DNA of 64,000 bases from DASUBN01 sp036000105 (GTDB lineage: Bacteria; Pseudomonadota; Gammaproteobacteria; Natronospirales; REEB76), in the NCBI GenBank assembly GCA_036000105.1, contig DASYGE010000012.1, positions 186,001 to 250,000 on the forward strand, read 5' to 3'. Positions 59,925 to 64,000 of the stretch are shown in pieces; position 1 is the first letter of the stretch, and every line of letters begins with the position of its first letter. The position numbers and the translations under genes are program-made. The notes under the pieces were generated by a model. That model was not told the DNA's origin, did no database searches, and worked only from the letters and a program-made list of their open reading frames with translations.

Positions 59925-62176
59925 GCTGCGTCGAAGATCTCGCCCTCACTGAGGAGGATGAGGTTCGCCGCTGATGCCAGCGGGATGTAAGAGTCCTTGC
60001 CCGCCACCCGCTGCTTCTTGATACCCGGCGCGTATTCTTCCAACGCGGTGAAGATCTCTTCGGCGATGCCGCCGGTCTCGCGGCCCTCGTCCACCACCAG
60101 CACCTTGCCGCATTCCCTGGCGTGCTTGGCCATGAACTCGTCGTTCAAGGGCTTCAGCCAGCGCAGGTCAAGCACCCGTATCTTCTTGCCGGTCTCGGCT
60201 TCCAGTTTCTTCGCGACGCGGAGCGACATGAGCACGCCGTTGCCGTAGCTGATGATGAGCAAGTCCTTGGCGGCAGGGTCATACACGCGCCCCTCGCCCA
60301 AGGGTATGGCCCGATTCGGTGCCGGATACTCGAAGAGCCACTGGCTGTCTTTGGGCTCGTGCAAGTCCTTCGTCATGTAGAGGGCGATGGGTTCGAGGAA
60401 GGCCACCACCCGGCCATCCACTTTCCCCAAGGCGGCGCAGCTGCGCAGCATCATGGCCGCGTCGTCGCCGCGGGAGGGGCAGGCGATCACCAGGCCCGGG
60501 ATGTCCCGCAAGGCCGTGAAGCTGTTGTCGTTGTGGAAGTGGCCGCCGAAGCCTTTCTGATAACCGAGGGACGCGATGCGCGCCACCATGGGATTGCGGT
60601 ACTGGGCGTTGGAGAAGAACTGCAGGGACGCCGCTTCGCCACGGATCTGGTCACAGGCGTTGTGGAAATAAGCCAGGTACTGGATCTCCGGGAAAGGCAG
60701 CATGCCCATGTAGGCCGCGCCCTGGGCCATACCCAGGATGGTCTGCTCATCCAGGAGGGTGTTGAACACCCGGTGGCCCTTGAAAGTCTTATATAGACCG
60801 GAGGTCACGGTATAGACGCCGCCCTTCTGGGCCACGTCTTCGCCGAAGAGAGTCATCTCCGGGTACTTGGCCATAAGGTCGAAGAGCGCCCGGTTGATCT
60901 GGATGGAGAGATGCTTCGGCGCACTCTTCTCCGGCAAAGCTTCTTCGCCACCGAAGGCGGCGACACGCGCCGCGGCGCTCGCCGGGCGCACCGCTTCTGC
61001 GTTCACCTTGTCCGCGTGATAGGGCGCCAAGGGCACCATCACCTGTTCCGCAGTGGTGAGCTTCGGCCGGGTCGCGGCTTTCTTCGAGGCTGCCTGCACC
61101 CGGGTACGGCAGGCTTCGTAGCGCTCCAGCACTTCGGCAGGCGTCATGAGTCCGGTCTCGAGCGCGGTCTCCGCCGACATGAGCAGCGGATCACGCGCTT
61201 CCGTGGATTCCAGTTCCTGGGAAGTCTTGTACTCGGTCTCCGCATCGGTGCCCGCGTGACCCAGGATGCGCACCAGTTTCAGGTGCAGGAAGGTAGGCTG
61301 GCGGGTGCGGCGGCAATGCTCCACCGCGGCGAGGGTCTTGTCCCAGGTATCCACCAGATCGAGACCGTCCGCCTGCACGTAATGCAGCCCGGCGCGGTTC
61401 CTGAAGTTCGCCTCCACCCAGCCCTCCGGGGTCTTGACCGAGATGCCGATGGAATTGTCTTCGCAGACGAAGAGCACCGGGCAGGCGAGCTTCTGATGGG
61501 CAGTCCACTGGGCGGCGTTGAAGGCGCCCTGAGCCGTCGAGTGGTTGGAGCTGGCGTCGCCGAAACTGCACACCACCACGCTGTCTTCCGGTATGGGCGG
61601 CGTGAGACCTAAGCGCTTCGCCTGGGCGATGGCGACAGCGGTGCCGACTGCCTTGGGTAAGTGACTGGCGATAGTCGAAGTCTGGGGCGGGACCCACAGG
61701 GGCACCGAACCCCACACCTTGTGGCGGCCGCCGGAGATGGGGTCTTCACTGGAGGCGGCGAGGGACAGGGCTGTGTCATACACCATGTCTATGTCGAGCT
61801 TGCGGGCCCGCTCCTGCATGAAAGCACCGCTCCGGTAATGCAGGAAGGCGATGTCCGTGTGGCGGGTGATGCGGCCGACGACCGCGTTGATCTCATGGCC
61901 GGAACTGCCGATGGTGTAGAAGCCTTCGTTACGCGCGCGCATGGCACGGGCTTCGATGTCCTGGTGGCGGGAGAGCATCTGGGACTCGAAGAGTTCCAGG
62001 AAGTCTTTTCCGGATAGAGCGTGGCCGGTACGCAACGGCGCGTCGAGATTCGGACGCGCAGTTTCCTCAGTCCAGCCCTGCACGAACTGGATGAAGTTCT
62101 GGTCCACGATCTCCGCGCGGTTGATGCCGCGGGTGGCGGCTTTGGCGAGTCCGGTGCTTTTGGGTTCAGTAGACAT
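59900..62176 (-). CDS. Fused alpha-beta E1 component of branched-chain 2-oxo acid dehydrogenase
   Basis: A 758-residue TPP enzyme. The alpha half (to about 430) has IGSSGHEINAVVG, FLHYRSGAFMQERARKL and the TPP region CSFGDASSNHSTAQGAFNAA (GDA for the usual GDG), followed by EDNSIGISV; the beta half has LFGEDVAQKGGVYTVTSGLY, GMAQGAAYMGMLPFPEIQYL, and RVLDLRWLKPLN near the C-terminus. It decarboxylates 2-oxo acids from Val, Leu and Ile onto lipoyl E2. E2 and E3 genes are not in the window. The start at 62176 has AAAGG upstream; the longer frame is leader DNA. Confidence 0.9.
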   Translation of the reverse strand: MSTEPKSTGLAKAATRGINRAEIVDQNFIQFVQGWTEETARPNLDAPLRTGHALSGKDFLELFESQMLSRHQDIEARAMRARNEGFYTIGSSGHEINAVVGRITRHTDIAFLHYRSGAFMQERARKLDIDMVYDTALSLAASSEDPISGGRHKVWGSVPLWVPPQTSTIASHLPKAVGTAVAIAQAKRLGLTPPIPEDSVVVCSFGDASSNHSTAQGAFNAAQWTAHQKLACPVLFVCEDNSIGISVKTPEGWVEANFRNRAGLHYVQADGLDLVDTWDKTLAAVEHCRRTRQPTFLHLKLVRILGHAGTDAETEYKTSQELESTEARDPLLMSAETALETGLMTPAEVLERYEACRTRVQAASKKAATRPKLTTAEQVMVPLAPYHADKVNAEAVRPASAAARVAAFGGEEALPEKSAPKHLSIQINRALFDLMAKYPEMTLFGEDVAQKGGVYTVTSGLYKTFKGHRVFNTLLDEQTILGMAQGAAYMGMLPFPEIQYLAYFHNACDQIRGEAASLQFFSNAQYRNPMVARIASLGYQKGFGGHFHNDNSFTALRDIPGLVIACPSRGDDAAMMLRSCAALGKVDGRVVAFLEPIALYMTKDLHEPKDSQWLFEYPAPNRAIPLGEGRVYDPAAKDLLIISYGNGVLMSLRVAKKLEAETGKKIRVLDLRWLKPLNDEFMAKHARECGKVLVVDEGRETGGIAEEIFTALEEYAPGIKKQRVAGKDSYIPLASAANLILLSEGEIFDAAQKLLRSV

Positions 62177-62206
62177 TCGGGTACCTTTAAAAACGGATCT
62201 TTTTCC

Positions 62207-62291
62207 CTTGGGCAGTGTTGTCGGCGCTCTCGGAATCCTCATGTACTCGCAAGTACACTCCGGTTCCTCGACCACCGCCGCCTCGCCCAAG
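62207..62291 (-). repeat. Intergenic repeat E, in the leader of the E1 gene
   Basis: Bounded by CTTGGGC (62207-62213) and GCCCAAG (62285-62291). The minus-strand core (62236-62261) opens GGAGTGTACT and closes GTACATGAGGA and can form a stem AGTGTACTT / GAGTACAT-like around TGCG. It is the inverted partner of repeat D across the E1 gene. Confidence 0.6.
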
Positions 62292-62333
62292 TAAAAAATC
62301 TCTCGTTTTCATAGGCACCCGCAATCCTCCAGA

Positions 62334-63065
62334 TCAGGCGGCCGCGTCGGCCGCGGCGCGATGAGCCGCCGCGAGCTCGAACATGCTGTTGAAAGTGAAA
62401 TCCGGCTGCACCTTCTCGGTGGGTGGCCGGGTGGCGCCATAACCCTTCTGGGCGTGGCGCCGGTTGATCCAGGCGGTGGCGAGGTTGAGTTTCTTCGCCG
62501 GGATATGGTCGTGGTACAGGCTCTCAGCGGTATGCAGGATACGGGAAGGCAGGAAGCCCTCGTCTTCCAGGTTCGAGAGCAGGTACTGGAAGTTCTCCAT
62601 ATCCGGCTTGTAGCTGCCGATGTCCTGGGCGGTATAGACGTGGTCGAACTCCACCGCGAGCTTGGCGTTGGAATAGCTGAAGGATTCCCGGTCCACGTTG
62701 GAGAGGATCACGAGCTTGTAGTGCTGCTTGAGATAGGCGAGGGCCAAGGGCGAATCCGGGAAAGCGGGCCAGTTGCCGATGGAGCGGCCGAAAGCCTTGG
62801 TATCTGTCGGGCTGGCGTACACGCCCCAACCCGTCGCCATGCGCTTCAGCACCCGCTCCAGGATCTCGGGATACAGGAGGCCAGAGTTCTCCTCTTGTTC
62901 CTGCCATTCGTAACGGCCGAAGGCCTCGATGAAACCCTGGTCAGTGACCTGGATGTTCTCCCGCCGGCGCCAGTTGGCGAGCGCCGTGCGTATGCCGGTC
63001 TCCCAGTCTATGAGGGTTCCGTAGCAGTCGAAGCTGAGGACGTCGAAATCAGTTAGGCGCGGCAT
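62334..63065 (-). CDS. Haloacid dehalogenase-type HAD hydrolase
   Basis: A 243-residue HAD protein of the type II haloacid dehalogenase branch: FDVLSFDCYGTLIDWETG (nucleophile Asp in DCYGTL), KLVILSNVDRESFSYSN (motif II Ser/Asn), IGSYKPDMENF (motif III Lys) and ILHTAESLYHDHIPAKKLNL. It could be a 2-haloacid dehalogenase or a small-molecule phosphatase. The ATG lies eight bases after the glutaryl-CoA dehydrogenase stop with little ribosome site, so it is probably coupled to it. Confidence 0.88.
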   Translation of the reverse strand: MPRLTDFDVLSFDCYGTLIDWETGIRTALANWRRRENIQVTDQGFIEAFGRYEWQEQEENSGLLYPEILERVLKRMATGWGVYASPTDTKAFGRSIGNWPAFPDSPLALAYLKQHYKLVILSNVDRESFSYSNAKLAVEFDHVYTAQDIGSYKPDMENFQYLLSNLEDEGFLPSRILHTAESLYHDHIPAKKLNLATAWINRRHAQKGYGATRPPTEKVQPDFTFNSMFELAAAHRAAADAAA

Positions 63066-63073
63066 AAGATCGC

Positions 63074-64000
63074 TCAGAAGGCATTGGCACCAGTTAACTC
63101 TTTACCAATCACCAATTGGTGCACGCTCTCGGTGCCTTCATAGGTGATCACGGATTCGAGGTTGAGGGCATGACGGATGGGGCAGAACTCGGTGGTGATG
63201 CCGGCGCCCCCTAAGAGATCGCGAGCGTCCCGCGCGATGTCGATGGCCATGCGCACGTTGTTCCACTTGGCCAGCGACACCTGGGAGGGATTCATCTCGC
63301 CCTTGTCCTTCAGGCGGCCGAGCTGCAGCGAGAGGAGTTGCGCCAAGGTGATCTGACGGGACATCTCCGCCATGCGCAGCTGTACCAGCTGGTTGTTGTT
63401 GAGCGCGCGGCCGAAGAGTTCGCGGGTCTGGGTGTATTCCAGCACTTCCTTCAGGCAGGCCTGGGCCGCGCCGATGGCGCCCCAGGTGATGCCGTAACGC
63501 GCCTGGGTGAGACAACCCAACGGTCCCTTGAGGCCTTCCGCTTTCGGCAGACGGTTGGCTTCGGGGATCACCACGTTGTCGAAATAGAGAGCGGCGGTGA
63601 CGGAGGCGCGGAGCGACATCTTGTGATGCACTTCCGGCGCATCGAAACCCTTGGTGCCCTTCTCCACCAGGAAGCCACGGATGCCTTCGTCGGTCTGGGC
63701 CCAGACCACCGCCACGTCGGCGATGGTGCCGTTGGTAATCCACATCTTGGCGCCGTTCAGCACCCAGTCCCCGCCCTTCTTCTTGGCGGTGGTCTTCATG
63801 TTGGAGGGGTCGGAACCGCCGTGGGGCTCGGTCAGGCCGAAGCAGCCGATCTTCTCGCCCCGGGCCATGGCCGGCAGCCACTTCTGCTTCTGCTCTTCGG
63901 TGCCGTAAGCGTAGATGGGGTACATCACGAGGCTGGACTGCACGGACACGAAGCTGCGCAGCCCGGAGTCGCCCCGCTCCAGCTCCTGGCAGATGAGCCC
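63074..64000 (-). CDS. gcdH: Glutaryl-CoA dehydrogenase, C-terminal part (runs off window)
   Basis: About 308 residues are inside the window and the frame continues past position 64000 (CQELERGDSGLRSFVSVQSS precedes the apparent internal start). Family blocks: MYPIYAYGTEEQKQKWLPAM, IGCFGLTEPHGGSDPSNM, KMWITNGTIADVAVVWAQ, ARDLLGGAGITTEFCPIRH, and the catalytic Glu region TYEGTESVHQLVIGKELTG. It oxidises and decarboxylates glutaryl-CoA to crotonyl-CoA in lysine and tryptophan breakdown. Confidence 0.92.
   Translation of the reverse strand, partial: GLICQELERGDSGLRSFVSVQSSLVMYPIYAYGTEEQKQKWLPAMARGEKIGCFGLTEPHGGSDPSNMKTTAKKKGGDWVLNGAKMWITNGTIADVAVVWAQTDEGIRGFLVEKGTKGFDAPEVHHKMSLRASVTAALYFDNVVIPEANRLPKAEGLKGPLGCLTQARYGITWGAIGAAQACLKEVLEYTQTRELFGRALNNNQLVQLRMAEMSRQITLAQLLSLQLGRLKDKGEMNPSQVSLAKWNNVRMAIDIARDARDLLGGAGITTEFCPIRHALNLESVITYEGTESVHQLVIGKELTGANAF

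Overview
The window comes from a GC-rich (by eye above 60%) gammaproteobacterial chromosome. Markers are PurT, YajQ, DinB with a clamp-binding tail, E. coli-type MurB, FadE with a long C-terminus, a GspA/GspB pair, PsiE and ChaA. The many secreted peptidases (two M28, one S9), the secreted amidohydrolases, the fused alpha-beta branched-chain E1 and the glutaryl-CoA dehydrogenase suggest an amino-acid and fatty-acid consumer, perhaps near Xanthomonadales, Nevskiales or Steroidobacter-like lineages. That placement is inference. I see no tRNA, rRNA, CRISPR array, insertion sequence or prophage.

Layout. 1-1,180: propionate genes (prpB start, acuI). 1.3-10.2 kb: minus-strand block with a small outer-membrane barrel, a CHASE2 Ser/Thr kinase, two small membrane proteins, a sorbosone-dehydrogenase-like enzyme, a BsuPI-domain protein and two coupled secreted amidohydrolases. 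10.3-15 kb: plus-strand KefB/C-like antiporter, purT, CPBP protease, yajQ. 15.0-19.8 kb: minus-strand envelope operon (repeat protein, GntR/YtrA-type regulator, ABC ATPase, ABC permease, BON lipoprotein, two paralogous beta-repeat proteins). 20.1-26.1 kb: mdh, thioesterase, fadE, a DUF4286-DUF3667 fusion and a DUF4399 protein. 26.3-38.2 kb: c-di-GMP enzymes, dinB, gspAB, M28 peptidase. 38.3-47.1 kb: PLP trans-sulfuration enzyme, S9 peptidase, acetyl-CoA hydrolase/transferase-like protein, M28 peptidase, DUF4097 repeat protein. 47.4-56.8 kb: endonuclease V, a SerB-SerA fusion, GNAT, trypsin-like protease, murB, an esterase, psiE, a DsbA-like protein, chaA. 56.8-57.7 kb: AT-rich island with a frameshifted FRG-domain gene. 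57.7-64 kb: TetR plus an Lnt-like protein, fused E1, HAD, and glutaryl-CoA dehydrogenase running off the end.

The best candidate for an undescribed system is the envelope operon at 15.0-19.8 kb. Its promoter carries a YtrA-like operator (AGTGTT-N12-AACACC) overlapping the -10. An operator of the same form, at the same place in an equally spaced promoter, lies in front of the unlinked DUF4097 gene at 45.9 kb. This suggests one GntR regulon made of an ABC transporter and four proteins built from short glycine-turn beta repeats.

The intergenic DNA also holds structured repeats. One family, at 47.2 and 50.0 kb, has hairpins with compensatory stem changes, and one copy lies between serA and a diverged duplicate of the serA 3' end. 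A second family brackets the branched-chain E1 gene.
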